DNA from: Pseudoselenomonas ruminantium
GTDB taxonomy: Bacteria > Bacillota > Negativicutes > Selenomonadales > Selenomonadaceae
Direction: 5' to 3'
Length of the DNA: 64,000 nt
NCBI RefSeq assembly: GCF_900142515.1
Contig: NZ_FRBC01000015.1
Coordinates: 1-64,000, forward strand
Numbering within the stretch: the first letter of the stretch is position 1; the number at the start of each line of letters is the position of its first letter. Below the pieces are notes generated by a model. The model worked only from the letters and a program-made list of their open reading frames with translations, was not told the DNA's origin and ran no database searches. Below, one piece after another: positions 46,332-56,541 of this stretch. Position numbers and translations under genes: made by a program.

Positions 46332-47699
46332 TTATGCAGATTTGCTGATAGCCGTAGTAAATATCTTTTCCAACAGCGTCAGCGCACCGCGATAGCCAAT
46401 ATAGGTTTTGTTGAGCACCACGTCATAGGAAACCGGGTAGCTGACTTCCACGATATGGCCGTTCAGCTCCTTGACCACGTCACGTTCCCAGCTGGTACCA
46501 AAGATGACCGGCGGCTTATGGCCGTAGTCTTCTTTTTTCAGCAATTCGCCAACGATATAGCCGTCTTCCACAAATTCCACCTCGGCGGACACGTCATCAG
46601 CCAGATGCTTGTACTCCTCCCGGATGGCTTCCCGGTATTTTTCTGGCGTATGGTCGGTGATGAACTGCTTGACCGGGATAAGGCCCAGCTGATTGACCAC
46701 GAACTTGTTGACGGCCAGATTATAGGCCGCATCACTGACCACGGAATAGGTCGCCGGCAGGCCCCACCAGTATTCAGCATAGAAGTCGGTGAAGTGTTCC
46801 AGATAATAGTAGTATTCCTTTTCCTCCTGTTTGATGAACTTTTCCGTCTGTACTTCGTTCTCCTTGGCAAAGGAAGCAATGGCTCGCAGGAATTCAGCCA
46901 CCTGCTTGGCACCGATGGGCAGCACTGGCAGGTGTAGATAAGGCTGGCCGTACTTTCTTTCCAACAGCTTGGCCGTCTTGACACCCAGCCAGGGCCCCAC
47001 CACCAAATTGAACTCGGCATTGGGAATGGTCAGCCATTCCTTGACGCCTTTGGAACCATAGCCAAAGAGGATGTTTACCTCCCAACCGGCCCCTTCCAAG
47101 ATGCGTTTGAGTTCCGTCAAATCGCCCCGCCAAAAGGTATTCTGGAAGGGCAGTTCCGACCAGACATTGATCAGCCCCTTCTTTTTCGTGTCTTTATCCT
47201 TGGCATACTTATCCACATACTGCTCGATAATGGCCTCGGTGACAATCTCGTGGCCCGTGAAGTTATTGCCCTTGAAGCCGCCGGTTTCCGCCGACACGAT
47301 GGGCACACCCTGCTCCTGATAGCGGGCCACCACGGCGCCGATATCGTCACCGACGATTTCGGGGATACAGCCGTTAAGCACCACGAACAAATCCCCATCC
47401 ATGATTTTGAGAGATGCAGCAATGAGTTCATCCAGATGCCGCGCTCCGCCAAAGACCACATCTTTTTCCTGCAGGTTTGAGCTGGGCGGTACGGCACCGC
47501 CGGAATAGCCGCCCCCCTGATAGCCATTGTAGAACACCAAGCTGGTATACTGCTTGTCCACGCAGCCGGGGCCGCAGTGGGTGATGGGGATGGCGCCGGG
47601 AATGGCGCTGACGGAATGGAGTGCCCCCAAGGCGCAGCCATAGCGCACCTGATTGATGGAATTGGTCTGACCGTTCTGGTCCTTCTTGATTTTAGGCAT
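46332..47699 (-). CDS. Nitrogenase-like component, K (beta) subunit, MarK-like
   Basis: The 455-residue NifK-type protein has P-cluster-type cysteines at Cys22 (YGCALGALHS), Cys46 or Cys42 (HCGPGCVDKQ) and Cys111 (LNGCIPEIVGDDIG). The N-terminus of true NifK is absent. It ends a B-H-D-K gene order and its start overlaps the D-like stop by eight bases, so the two subunits are co-translated. That order and its cysteine/methionine gene neighbours match methylthio-alkane reductase (MarBHDK), not nitrogen fixation. Other nitrogenase-like groups remain possible. Confidence 0.8.
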   Translation of the reverse strand: MPKIKKDQNGQTNSINQVRYGCALGALHSVSAIPGAIPITHCGPGCVDKQYTSLVFYNGYQGGGYSGGAVPPSSNLQEKDVVFGGARHLDELIAASLKIMDGDLFVVLNGCIPEIVGDDIGAVVARYQEQGVPIVSAETGGFKGNNFTGHEIVTEAIIEQYVDKYAKDKDTKKKGLINVWSELPFQNTFWRGDLTELKRILEGAGWEVNILFGYGSKGVKEWLTIPNAEFNLVVGPWLGVKTAKLLERKYGQPYLHLPVLPIGAKQVAEFLRAIASFAKENEVQTEKFIKQEEKEYYYYLEHFTDFYAEYWWGLPATYSVVSDAAYNLAVNKFVVNQLGLIPVKQFITDHTPEKYREAIREEYKHLADDVSAEVEFVEDGYIVGELLKKEDYGHKPPVIFGTSWERDVVKELNGHIVEVSYPVSYDVVLNKTYIGYRGALTLLEKIFTTAISKSA

Positions 47700-49278
47700 G
47701 GGCAGCCTCCTTTCTTTCCTGCTCGGCATGGAATTCATCAGCGTCAAATTTTGCCAGTTCCGGGTGCTTGGCCAGGATATAGGCATCCTTCTGCTCCAGC
47801 CACCACTTCTTATAGGGCAGTTTGACATGCCGCTTGATATCGTCATGGAATTTCTTGTGGGCCAGGATTTCCAAAATGGTCTCGCCCAGATTCACAATGC
47901 CGTCATAGCCCACGGCGATGTGCTCATCCCCCAAGGGCGCTGCCGGAATTCCCAGGCGGGCTGCCAATGGTGCCAGACCGTTATGGCGGATCAGCAGGAA
48001 GTCGGGCTTATTCTCCTGCAGGAAGGCGTACAGCTGATACTGCTGGCGATTGGACACATGGAAGTTCTTTACCTGGCCATAATGCTTGTTCAGATGACCT
48101 AAGGAATCTTCCCGGGAATCGCCGCTGTCGTAAACCGGATCGTGATGGAAGGTCAGCGAACCATCCACCTCCACTTCCAGTTCCCGCAGGACCTGAATCA
48201 GGCCATGGGCATAAGCCGAACCTGTGGCCACGAAACCCTTGACGCCTTTGAGTTTTTTCTTGAGTTCCTCAATCTTCGGTTTGACCCTTGCGTGTTCCCT
48301 GGCAATGAAGTCCTCCACCAGATGTTCCCGATGGGTAACCTTGGCGATTTCCCGCAGCCAGGCGTCCGTACCAGCAAAACCATAGGGCATAGGAGCCTTG
48401 ACTTCGGGCACGCCGAAATGCTGTTCCAATGCCGCCGCCATATAGGAGGACAGGGTGTAGCAGAAGCCCACAGTGGCTGCCGCTTCGGACATCTGGGCCA
48501 GTTCCTCCACCGACGCCAGGTCCACCACATAATTTACCCGCAGGTTCAGATTAGCCAGCATAGGCGTGAACACATCGGAACCCCAGAGATTGATGACATT
48601 GACCAAATCCTCCTGTTTCTTCGTCGGGTTCTTGCGCACGATCTGCCGCAGGATTCCATGCTGAGTGGCATCAAAGCCCGTGCTCCAATGCTTGGAGCGG
48701 AAGCCTTCGCAGGCCAGGGGAATCACGGGGATGCCCAGCTCTGCTTCCTTCTCGTCCGTAATGCTTTCGATATCCTCACCGATAATGCCGGTGGCGCAGG
48801 AGGAAGCCACAAAGATGGCCTGGGGCTGATAGCGTTCCCAAGCATCGTCAATGGACTGGCGCAGCTTGTCGGCGGCACCGAACACCATATCGCTTTCCAC
48901 CAGGTTCGTGTTGATGATGCGGATGTTTTCTGCCTTGAAACCGCGCATGACCAGACCATTGCGGTAAATGTTGTTATAGGGAACCTGACCGCCGCCGCAA
49001 CCAATGGGCGCATGCTGAATGAGCACTGCATCCCGCACATTGCCGGCCTGGCATTCTACCATCTGCTCACTGCAGACAGATCCCTGGGTAAAGGGGCCCT
49101 GCAATTCACAGAGACGGCAGTTGCCGCCGCAGCCCGTGCCCCGTTCCCGCTGGCCGCGCAGTTCGTAGCTGGACTCTTTATGCAGTTCCTCCGTGGTGCC
49201 GTCCCAGGCGATGATGGTTCCCAGACGCTGTTCGCGCTGCTCCACGGAGGGAATATCCAGATTGATTTTCTTTGGCAT
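47692..49278 (-). CDS. Nitrogenase-like component, D (alpha) subunit, MarD-like
   Basis: The 528-residue NifD-type protein has Cys76 (ECQAGNVRDAVLIQHAPIGC) and Cys94 as P-cluster-type ligands and Cys161 in ASSCATGIIGEDIESI. Cys273 in VGFCYTLSS aligns with the cofactor ligand Cys275 of NifD. The NifD cofactor His lies directly before GYDG; here that position is Val456 (HIAVGYDG), with a His three residues earlier. Extra cysteines at 50, 54, 57 and 69 are unusual. The start has GGAGGGAG upstream. I infer a reductase using a NifB-type cofactor. Confidence 0.8.
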   Translation of the reverse strand: MPKKINLDIPSVEQREQRLGTIIAWDGTTEELHKESSYELRGQRERGTGCGGNCRLCELQGPFTQGSVCSEQMVECQAGNVRDAVLIQHAPIGCGGGQVPYNNIYRNGLVMRGFKAENIRIINTNLVESDMVFGAADKLRQSIDDAWERYQPQAIFVASSCATGIIGEDIESITDEKEAELGIPVIPLACEGFRSKHWSTGFDATQHGILRQIVRKNPTKKQEDLVNVINLWGSDVFTPMLANLNLRVNYVVDLASVEELAQMSEAAATVGFCYTLSSYMAAALEQHFGVPEVKAPMPYGFAGTDAWLREIAKVTHREHLVEDFIAREHARVKPKIEELKKKLKGVKGFVATGSAYAHGLIQVLRELEVEVDGSLTFHHDPVYDSGDSREDSLGHLNKHYGQVKNFHVSNRQQYQLYAFLQENKPDFLLIRHNGLAPLAARLGIPAAPLGDEHIAVGYDGIVNLGETILEILAHKKFHDDIKRHVKLPYKKWWLEQKDAYILAKHPELAKFDADEFHAEQERKEAAHA

Positions 49279-49293
49279 AAGCTCTCCCTCCTG

Positions 49294-50166
<873 letters not shown>

Positions 50167-50183
50167 CTAACACTTTTTATATA

Positions 50184-51047
50184 TCAACCGTGGGAAAAAG
50201 TTTCCTTCGCCTGCAGGAGCCCCTTGTAAACTTCCTGACTGAAGTTATTTTTCCCCGGGATACCAACCGCATCTGCCCGGCAGTGCTGGCAGTGGCGGAA
50301 CACATCGATATGTTTGCCCGCTTCTTTCCGGGCCACCGCCAGATCCACGCAGCTGGGAGCCTCGCAATCCTTGAGGTCATGCTGGGGAATCAGCGGGATG
50401 ATGTTGTAGATCGTCGCCCCTGCTTCCTTGACCGCTTTGGCAATGGCGCCAATATGGAAGCGGTTGATCTCATTGACCAGCACCGTATTGACCTTGACCA
50501 CCACACCGGCGGCCGCCACCTTGCGGATGCCCTCCAACTGATTTTTTATGATAATCGCTCCGGCTTCCTCACCGGTATAGCGCTTGCCATGATAGATAAG
50601 TCCGTTGATCATCCTGGCCTCAATGGCCGGATCTACGGCATTCACCGTTACCGTCAGGGTATCGATGCCCACATCGATTACCTCCTGGGCCCGCTCATTC
50701 AGCAGCAGGCCATTGGTGCTCATGCACTTCAATAATTGCGGGAACTTATTGCCGATAAAGCGGAAGGTCTGCAGAGCTCTGTCCGAAGCCAAGGTATCTC
50801 CCGGCCCGGCAATGCCCACCACGCTGAGTTCCGGGCAGAACTTCAGCGCCCGCTCCACATAACTTACCGCCTCTTCCGGCTGGATGACCGCTGAGGTCAC
50901 CCCCGGCCGATTTTCCACATCGTTGATTTTCCGGTCACAGAACCGGCACTCCAGATTACACCCGGGGCATACCGGCAAATGGATACGCCCCCTGTTCTGC
51001 TTTGCTCCAAAGCACGGGTGGAGCTCCCGGACACGCTGTTCGTCCAT
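50184..51047 (-). CDS. NifB-like radical SAM cofactor maturase (MarB-like)
   Basis: The 287-residue NifB core carries HPCFGAKQNRGRIHLPVCPGCNLECRFCDRK, with the radical SAM cysteines, then GIAGPGDTL, STNGLLLNE and the C-terminal CQHCRADAVG cluster ligands. It lacks a fused NifX domain, which is encoded separately just upstream. It should build the Fe8S9C precursor. No nifE or nifN is present nearby, so the enzyme may use this precursor directly. I chose ATG 51047 after AAAGGGG. Confidence 0.88.
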   Translation of the reverse strand: MDEQRVRELHPCFGAKQNRGRIHLPVCPGCNLECRFCDRKINDVENRPGVTSAVIQPEEAVSYVERALKFCPELSVVGIAGPGDTLASDRALQTFRFIGNKFPQLLKCMSTNGLLLNERAQEVIDVGIDTLTVTVNAVDPAIEARMINGLIYHGKRYTGEEAGAIIIKNQLEGIRKVAAAGVVVKVNTVLVNEINRFHIGAIAKAVKEAGATIYNIIPLIPQHDLKDCEAPSCVDLAVARKEAGKHIDVFRHCQHCRADAVGIPGKNNFSQEVYKGLLQAKETFSHG

Positions 51048-51080
51048 TGGTATGGCCCCTTTCTCTCCTAACACAGTCCA

Positions 51081-51443
51081 TCAGTAAGCAACACTTGCCC
51101 GGCGCTTATTCACCTCATAGGTATGGATTTTCGGCAGCGCCGCTGCCACCGTTTCCCCTTCAATCTCCAAGGGCAGGATATCCTGCCGCTCCAAAGCCTT
51201 CTGTGCGCCCGGGCCAATGGCCTCGGCCACCACATAACGGCAGTCGGACAAAGCCTGCACCGCCGCCAGCATGGCACCTTCATCATGATAGCCGTGCTGG
51301 CAGGGCGATTTAGCCTGCCGCCGTTCCACTTCCGCAAAAGTGCCGTCATCAGCCACTTCCACGATCACAAAGCCATCGGCGGCGCCGAAATGACGGTCAA
51401 TATGGATGCCGTCACTGGAGGCTGCCGCAATCCGATATGCCAT
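51081..51443 (-). CDS. NifX/NifB-C-like cofactor carrier protein
   Basis: The 120-residue dinitrogenase iron-molybdenum cofactor-binding family protein has IAAASSDGIHIDRHFGAADGFVIVEV, CQHGYHDEGAML and VVAEAIGPGAQKALERQDI. The family holds FeS cofactor precursors during assembly. It precedes nifB by about 33 bases, and AGGAG precedes the ATG. It probably serves cofactor delivery to the D-K protein. Confidence 0.87.
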   Translation of the reverse strand: MAYRIAAASSDGIHIDRHFGAADGFVIVEVADDGTFAEVERRQAKSPCQHGYHDEGAMLAAVQALSDCRYVVAEAIGPGAQKALERQDILPLEIEGETVAAALPKIHTYEVNKRRASVAY

Positions 51444-51453
51444 AGAATCACTC

Positions 51454-52365
51454 CTAATCCAAAATATGTTTGCTGAAATACCGCTCTGCCCGGTCGATGA
51501 CCGCCAGGACGATATTGCCTTTAACCCCGGAATGGGCCAGTTTCAGCGCTGTGGCAAAGGCGGCACCGCTGGAAGAACCGGCAAAAATCCCCTCTTTTGC
51601 CGCCAGCTGCCTTACACCAGCAAACGCTTCTTCATCTTTAATCTTATAGACCTGATCGATAAACGATGTATCCATCGTCTGGGCAATAAAATCATTGCCA
51701 ATGCCTTCAATCTCATAATCACCATGCTCCCCGCCGCCGATAATCGAGCCATAGGGGTCGGCAAGTACCCCCTGAATGGCGGCATTCTGTTCTTTCAAGT
51801 AACGCATAATCCCCGAAAAGGTGCCGCCGCTGCCCGCACCAGAAACGAAATAATCAATCTGCCCATCCAAATCCGCATAAATCTCTGGTCCGGTGGTTTC
51901 GTAATGGGCCTGCGGATTGGCAGGATTCTCAAACTGCTTCAGCGTGATGGCCCCGGGAATCTTCTGACGCAAATCCTCCGCTTTGGCCGCCGCCTCCAGC
52001 ATCCCCCCAGCCCGGGGCGTATGCACCAGTTCCGCCCCCAAAGATTTCATCAGCGTCTGCTTCTCCGCCGAAAATTTCTCCGGCACCACGAAGATGATCC
52101 GATACCCTTTATTCAGCGCAGCATAGGCTATCCCCAGTCCTGTGTTGCCTGCCGTAGCTTCGATTATGGTGCCGCCGGGCTGCAGCTGACCGCTTTGTTC
52201 TGCCGCCGCAATCATCTGACGGCCCACACGGTCCTTGGCACTGCCGCCGGGGTTCCATAACTCCAGCTTGGCAAAGAGCCGGACGCCCTCCGGCAAATCG
52301 AAATGTGTCAGCTCAACGAGCGGCGTATGCCCGATGAGCTCCTGCATGGATTTATAATAGTGCAT
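51454..52365 (-). CDS. Cysteine synthase-fold PLP enzyme (MccA / CysK-like)
   Basis: The 303-residue fold-type II PLP enzyme has the PLP lysine in GGSAKDRVG and the substrate loop EATAGNTGLG (here T-A-G-N-T). GAGSGGTFSG binds the phosphate and SGAAFA follows. It is paired with a cystathionine gamma-lyase-like gene as in the Bacillus mccAB operon, so it may make cystathionine from homocysteine and O-acetylserine. Ordinary cysteine synthase is the alternative. The start is ATG 52365 (MHYYKSMQELIG). Confidence 0.83.
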   Translation of the reverse strand: MHYYKSMQELIGHTPLVELTHFDLPEGVRLFAKLELWNPGGSAKDRVGRQMIAAAEQSGQLQPGGTIIEATAGNTGLGIAYAALNKGYRIIFVVPEKFSAEKQTLMKSLGAELVHTPRAGGMLEAAAKAEDLRQKIPGAITLKQFENPANPQAHYETTGPEIYADLDGQIDYFVSGAGSGGTFSGIMRYLKEQNAAIQGVLADPYGSIIGGGEHGDYEIEGIGNDFIAQTMDTSFIDQVYKIKDEEAFAGVRQLAAKEGIFAGSSSGAAFATALKLAHSGVKGNIVLAVIDRAERYFSKHILD

Positions 52366-52387
52366 GTTCTTCGCTCCCTTTTCGTTG

Positions 52388-53542
52388 TTAAATGCGGCTG
52401 GCCTCAATGGCCTGCTTGATATCTGCCAGCAGATCTGCCTTGTCCTCAATGCCCACCGACAGGCGGATGAGGTTATCCGTTATGCCGATTTTCTCCCGCG
52501 TTTCCTTGGGAATGGCCGCGTGCGTCATGGTTGCCGGATGGCAGACGAGACTTTCCACGCCCCCCAGGCTTTCCGCCAGGGATATCAGCTGCAAGGACTT
52601 GAAGAACTTGCGGATATCGTGATTGGCTGTCAGCTCGAAGGATATCATGGCGCCGCCGTTCTTTGCCTGCTGCTGGTTGATTTCGTAGCCGATATGGCTC
52701 GTAAGTCCCGGATAGTAGATTTTCTCCACTTCCAGATTGCCTGCCAACCAGTCGGCCAGATACTCGGCATTTTCTACATGCCGGTCCAGGCGCACCGCCA
52801 AGGTCTTGATACCTCTGATCAGCAGGAAGGCATCCTGCGGGCCGAGCACCCCGCCGATGGAATTCTGTACAAAGGCTAACTTCTCGGCCAAATCCTTGGT
52901 CTTGACCACGACCAGGCCAGCCACCAGGTCGCTATGGCCGCCCAGGTACTTCGTGGCACTATGGATGACCACATCTGCACCCAGAGCCAATGGCTGCTGC
53001 AGGTACGGCGTCATAAAGGTGTTATCGACAAGCACCAGTGCTCCATGGCGATGGGCGATTTCCGCCACAGCCCGGATATCGGTGATAGTCAGCAAAGGAT
53101 TAGCCGGGCTTTCAATGATGATGGCCTTGACATTCGGCGTGAACTGTTTCTCCAAATTCTCCAGATCCGTGGTATCCTCCAGCGCATAGGTCAGATTGAA
53201 ACGGCTGAACACCTTGTCGAGCACCCGGAAAGTACCGCCGTAGACATTGCTGGACAGGAGTACCTTGACATTGCTCTGGAAAAGGCTCAGCACCGCTGTG
53301 ATGGCCGCCATGCCCGAGGCAAAGGCAAAGCCCGCTTCGCCGCCTTCCAGCTCGGCAATCAATTTTTCAAGTGCCGCCCGGGTGGGATTTCCCGTCCGGG
53401 CATACTCCCAGGTTCCCTCCCGCAATTCTCCCAGCCCATCCTGCTTGAAGGTCGATGTCTGGTAAATCGGCACATTCACAGCGCCGGTTTTCGTATCCCC
53501 ATCAATGCCGCCATGAATCAATTTCGTCGTAAATTTGCACAT
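52388..53542 (-). CDS. Cystathionine gamma-lyase/synthase-type PLP enzyme (MccB-like)
   Basis: The 384-residue Cys/Met PLP-family enzyme opens with TKLIHGGIDGDTKTGAVNVPIYQTSTF. It has the active-site Tyr/Arg region WEYARTGNPTRAALEKLIAELE, the PLP lysine in HSATKYLGGHSDLVAG and LSVGIEDKADLLADI. Next to the MccA-like gene it probably completes methionine-to-cysteine conversion by cleaving cystathionine. It differs clearly from the paralogue at 23895-25088. Confidence 0.87.
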   Translation of the reverse strand: MCKFTTKLIHGGIDGDTKTGAVNVPIYQTSTFKQDGLGELREGTWEYARTGNPTRAALEKLIAELEGGEAGFAFASGMAAITAVLSLFQSNVKVLLSSNVYGGTFRVLDKVFSRFNLTYALEDTTDLENLEKQFTPNVKAIIIESPANPLLTITDIRAVAEIAHRHGALVLVDNTFMTPYLQQPLALGADVVIHSATKYLGGHSDLVAGLVVVKTKDLAEKLAFVQNSIGGVLGPQDAFLLIRGIKTLAVRLDRHVENAEYLADWLAGNLEVEKIYYPGLTSHIGYEINQQQAKNGGAMISFELTANHDIRKFFKSLQLISLAESLGGVESLVCHPATMTHAAIPKETREKIGITDNLIRLSVGIEDKADLLADIKQAIEASRI

Positions 53543-53568
53543 AGTATCATCTTCTTCCCTTGTTTATC

Positions 53569-54477
53569 TCAATACTGCTTCTTCTCCGCCAAGATAAAAT
53601 GCACGTTTTCCATAGCCTGCTGATGGTCCGTGCGCTCATCGAAGAAATGCCGCTGAATGTCTGCCGGGGACTCATGATTGCGAATCACAAAACCTTCCCG
53701 GGAAAGGATTTCCCTCATCTCTGCCAACGAGAAACCATGCCGCATCGGCTCACCCAGCTGCTCAGTGATTTCCGCCAGTCGCCGCACCCGGGAATTGGAA
53801 TCCGGTTCGAAAGTGGATTCATCCGGGAAATCCAACACGAACTGGCTGCCCGGCGACGCCAAAGAACTCACGCTGCGCACGAATTCCTGAAAGGCCTCCG
53901 GTGTCAGATAATAGGACACACCGAGCAGCGAGAAGAACGATGGCTCATAAGTCTGAAAACCGCTGTGCAGCAGGACTTTCCCCAGGTTGTCGCGTTCAAA
54001 ATCAATCGCCGCATAATGGGTATTTGCAGGAATCTCCCAGCGAAGTTCATGAATCCGCCGCAGTTTGTATGCCTGCGTATCCGGATGATCCAGCTCGAAG
54101 ATCTGCACGGCTTCATCCGTATTGCGGAAAGCGAAGGTATCCATCCCCGCCCCGCAGATTACATACTGGCAGCTGGCACGATTCCGGGCAAAACGGTACA
54201 AAGCCCGCTCCGCAAAGGCAATCCGCGACAGGGCAATGGGCGAGAAATAATGATCCATCTCTTCAAAGACCAACAAGCTCTCAAAACCATAACGGGGCAA
54301 TTGCCCGGCCGCTTCCGCCTGTCCGCGGAGCAAGCCGCCGATTTCGTCATACGCATCCTTGCCGATGATGTCATAGGCCAGATAGTCATCGAAAATCTTG
54401 TTCTTCCCCAGCATGGAATGATAAGCCCGGGCAAAGGAGCACAGTTTCGCAGTCATACTTTCCTGAGCGGCAATCAT
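53569..54477 (-). CDS. SAM-dependent methyltransferase of the leucine carboxyl methyltransferase (LCM) family
   Basis: The 302-residue class I methyltransferase has the SAM loop YVICGAGMDTFAFR, the acidic FELDHPDTQAYK, SLLGVSYYLTPEAFQEFV and FVLDFPDES. LCM-family enzymes methylate carboxyl or hydroxyl groups; the substrate is unknown. It is the first full gene of the operon leading to mccB, mccA and the nitrogenase-like set. In Bacillus the mccAB operon also starts with a methyltransferase gene (yrrT). AGGAGG precedes the ATG, 15 bases after a Cys-rich small frame. Confidence 0.82.
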   Translation of the reverse strand: MIAAQESMTAKLCSFARAYHSMLGKNKIFDDYLAYDIIGKDAYDEIGGLLRGQAEAAGQLPRYGFESLLVFEEMDHYFSPIALSRIAFAERALYRFARNRASCQYVICGAGMDTFAFRNTDEAVQIFELDHPDTQAYKLRRIHELRWEIPANTHYAAIDFERDNLGKVLLHSGFQTYEPSFFSLLGVSYYLTPEAFQEFVRSVSSLASPGSQFVLDFPDESTFEPDSNSRVRRLAEITEQLGEPMRHGFSLAEMREILSREGFVIRNHESPADIQRHFFDERTDHQQAMENVHFILAEKKQY

Positions 54478-54492
54478 GAAAAATCCCTCCTG

Positions 54493-54555
54493 TTAAATCC
54501 ACATTCGTTCATGTTTCAAAAGAATCTTGCCAATATTACAACAATCACATTTCAT
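54493..54555 (-). CDS. Putative Cys-rich leader peptide (20 residues)
   Basis: The small frame MKCDCCNIGKILLKHERMWI lies between the module D terminator and the methyltransferase start. It has three Cys codons within four positions (TGT GAT TGT TGT). AAAGGA lies about 11 bases upstream. Its stop is 15 bases before the methyltransferase ATG, so translation could be coupled or stalled when Cys-tRNA is scarce. Poly-Cys upstream peptides regulate sulfur operons in mycobacteria. Evidence is sequence only. Confidence 0.5.
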   Translation of the reverse strand: MKCDCCNIGKILLKHERMWI

Positions 54556-54584
54556 AATCGCTACAGTCCTTTCATCACAAATAC

Positions 54585-54668
54585 AAAAAGAGGTTCTGCG
54601 CAGGGATTTACCCTTGCACAGAACCTCTGGTTATCCAGTCAGTTCATTCGTCTTTCAACGATGACCTT
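54585..54668 (-). terminator. Control module D: conserved leader and attenuator-like terminator
   Basis: The leader has the hairpin TCGT-TGAAAG-ACGA, the invariant AACTGACTGG and CTGG-ATAA-CCAG. The terminator stem AGAGGTTCTGCGCAGGG/CCCTTGCACAGAACCTCT (54589-54628) is followed by five T. The stem carries a compensating change relative to modules A-C (TTCTG/CAGAA instead of TTTTG/CAAAA), which supports selection on pairing. Confidence 0.83.
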
Positions 54669-54707
54669 ATGTTACACCATTACACCTATCATGTCAATAG
54701 GCATAAT
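54669..54707 (-). promoter_or_regulatory. Control module D: promoter and operator of the mcc/nitrogenase-like operon
   Basis: On the minus strand TTGACA (54692-54697) and TAACAT (54669-54674) have a 17-base spacer. The palindrome ATTACACCTAT-7-ATAGGCATAAT (54679-54707) is the longest of the set, with 9 of 11 positions paired. Confidence 0.85.
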
Positions 54708-54729
54708 GGCTTTTTATGGAAAAATAATC

Positions 54730-56541
54730 TTACGCGTTTTCTTCCGGCTTGGCTTCTTTTTTCTTCACAGCCGTACGGATGGACAGCTCACGCAGCTGTT
54801 TTTCCTCTACGTTGGAAGGAGCGTTGGACATCACGTCACGAGCACTCTGGTTCTTCGGGAAAGCGATGACATCGCGGATGGAAGAACGCTTAGCCATGAT
54901 CATGACCAGACGGTCCAGACCGAATGCCAGGCCGCCATGAGGAGGCGTGCCGTACTGGAAGGCATCCATCATGAAGCCGAACTTCTCATGTGCTTCTTCA
55001 TAAGTGAGGCCCAAGGATTCGAATACCTTCTCCTGCAGTTCTGCGTTGTAGATACGCAGGGAACCGCCGCCGATTTCGACACCGTTCAGAACCATGTCGT
55101 AAGCGTTGGCCTTTACGCGGCCCGGGTCAGTGCCCAGGAATTCGATATCTTCATCACGGGGAGCCGTGAACGGATGGTGCATGGCTTTCCAGCGCTTCTC
55201 TTCGTCGCTCCATTCGTACATCGGGAAGTCAACGACCCAGAGGAAGCGGAGCTTGTCGGGATCGATGAGGCCGCGTTCCTTGCCCATCTCGAGGCGGAGC
55301 TGGCCCAGAGCCGTGTCCACAACGAGGCGCTTGTCCGCAACAACGAGCAGCAGGTCGCCAGTCTTGGCACCCGTAGCTTCGGCAATCTTGGCGAAGGTTT
55401 CGTCGCTGTAGAACTTCTTGAAGGGGCTCTTGATGCCTTCTTCGCTGTACTGGATCCAAGCCAGCCCCTTGGCACCGTAAATCTGTACGAACTTGACGAG
55501 TTCATCCAGACGGCGGCGGGGAATGTCAGCATAGCCGTCTACCTTGATGCACTTGACCATGCCGCCGTTTTCGATAACGGCATTGAACACCTTGAAGTCA
55601 GAACCCTTGACATATTCGGAGATGTCCATGAGCGGCATATCGAAACGCAAGTCCGGCTTATCGGAACCGTATTTGTCCATAGCCGTATCCCAATCCATGC
55701 GCTCGAACGGCGTTTCCACCTTGGCACCGATGGATTTTTCGAAGAGTTCCTTGATCATCTCTTCCATGATCGTCAGGATTTCGTCCTGATCCTTGAAGGA
55801 CATTTCGATATCCAGCTGAGTGAATTCCGGCTGACGGTCAGCACGCAGGTCTTCGTCACGGAAGCAGCGGACAATCTGGAAATATTTCTCAAAGCCGGCC
55901 ACCTGCAGGATCTGCTTGAAGATCTGCGGGGACTGAGGCAGAGCGTAGAACTCGCCCGGGTTCACGCGGCTGGGCACAAGGAAGTCACGTGCGCCTTCCG
56001 GCGTGCTCTTGCAGAGCATCGGCGTCTCGATTTCGAGGAAGCCATTGCGGTCAAAGTAGTCGCGCATGATTTTCGTCACACGGTGGCGCAGGATGATGTT
56101 CTTCTGCATTTCCGGACGGCGCAGGTCCAGATAACGGTACTTCAGACGAATCTTTTCGTCTACATCCACCCCATCCTGAATGTAGAAGGGAGGCGTGTTG
56201 GCCTTGTTCAGGATACGCAGCTCTTCGCAGACCACTTCGATCTCGCCAGTCTCGATGTTGCTGTTCACCGTTTCTTCGCTGCGGGCACGCACTGCACCAC
56301 GCACAGCGATGCAGAACTCGTTGCGCAGGGATTCTGCCTTGTGGAACGTACCTTCTGCCATGGAAGCCTCGTCAAAGACCACCTGCACGAAACCGGAACG
56401 GTCACGCATGTCCACGAAAATCAGACCACCGTGGTCGCGGCGGCGGGCTACCCAGCCGCAGAGGACAACCTGCTGTCCTTCGTCTGCCTTGCGAAGCTCA
56501 CCACAATGATGGTCGCGCTTCATACCTTGTAATGTTTCCAT
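54730..56541 (-). CDS. aspS: Aspartyl-tRNA synthetase
   Basis: Charges tRNA(Asp). The 603-residue bacterial-type class II synthetase has an N-terminal OB-fold (CGWVARRRDHGGLIFVDMRDRSG) and motif 2 region FRDEDLRADRQPEFTQLDIEMSF. The GAD insertion domain and motif 3 (GLAFGLDRLVMIM) follow. The start codon overlaps the hisS stop by one base (TAATG) with AGGTGA upstream. A short Lys/Glu-rich tail extends the C-terminus. Confidence 0.96.
   Translation of the reverse strand: METLQGMKRDHHCGELRKADEGQQVVLCGWVARRRDHGGLIFVDMRDRSGFVQVVFDEASMAEGTFHKAESLRNEFCIAVRGAVRARSEETVNSNIETGEIEVVCEELRILNKANTPPFYIQDGVDVDEKIRLKYRYLDLRRPEMQKNIILRHRVTKIMRDYFDRNGFLEIETPMLCKSTPEGARDFLVPSRVNPGEFYALPQSPQIFKQILQVAGFEKYFQIVRCFRDEDLRADRQPEFTQLDIEMSFKDQDEILTIMEEMIKELFEKSIGAKVETPFERMDWDTAMDKYGSDKPDLRFDMPLMDISEYVKGSDFKVFNAVIENGGMVKCIKVDGYADIPRRRLDELVKFVQIYGAKGLAWIQYSEEGIKSPFKKFYSDETFAKIAEATGAKTGDLLLVVADKRLVVDTALGQLRLEMGKERGLIDPDKLRFLWVVDFPMYEWSDEEKRWKAMHHPFTAPRDEDIEFLGTDPGRVKANAYDMVLNGVEIGGGSLRIYNAELQEKVFESLGLTYEEAHEKFGFMMDAFQYGTPPHGGLAFGLDRLVMIMAKRSSIRDVIAFPKNQSARDVMSNAPSNVEEKQLRELSIRTAVKKKEAKPEENA

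Noticed and set aside
53560-56532. 990-codon open frame on the plus strand opposite the methyltransferase and aspS
   Set aside because: It runs antisense through an intact aspS and the module D region; the translated sequence has no domain and reflects codon bias.
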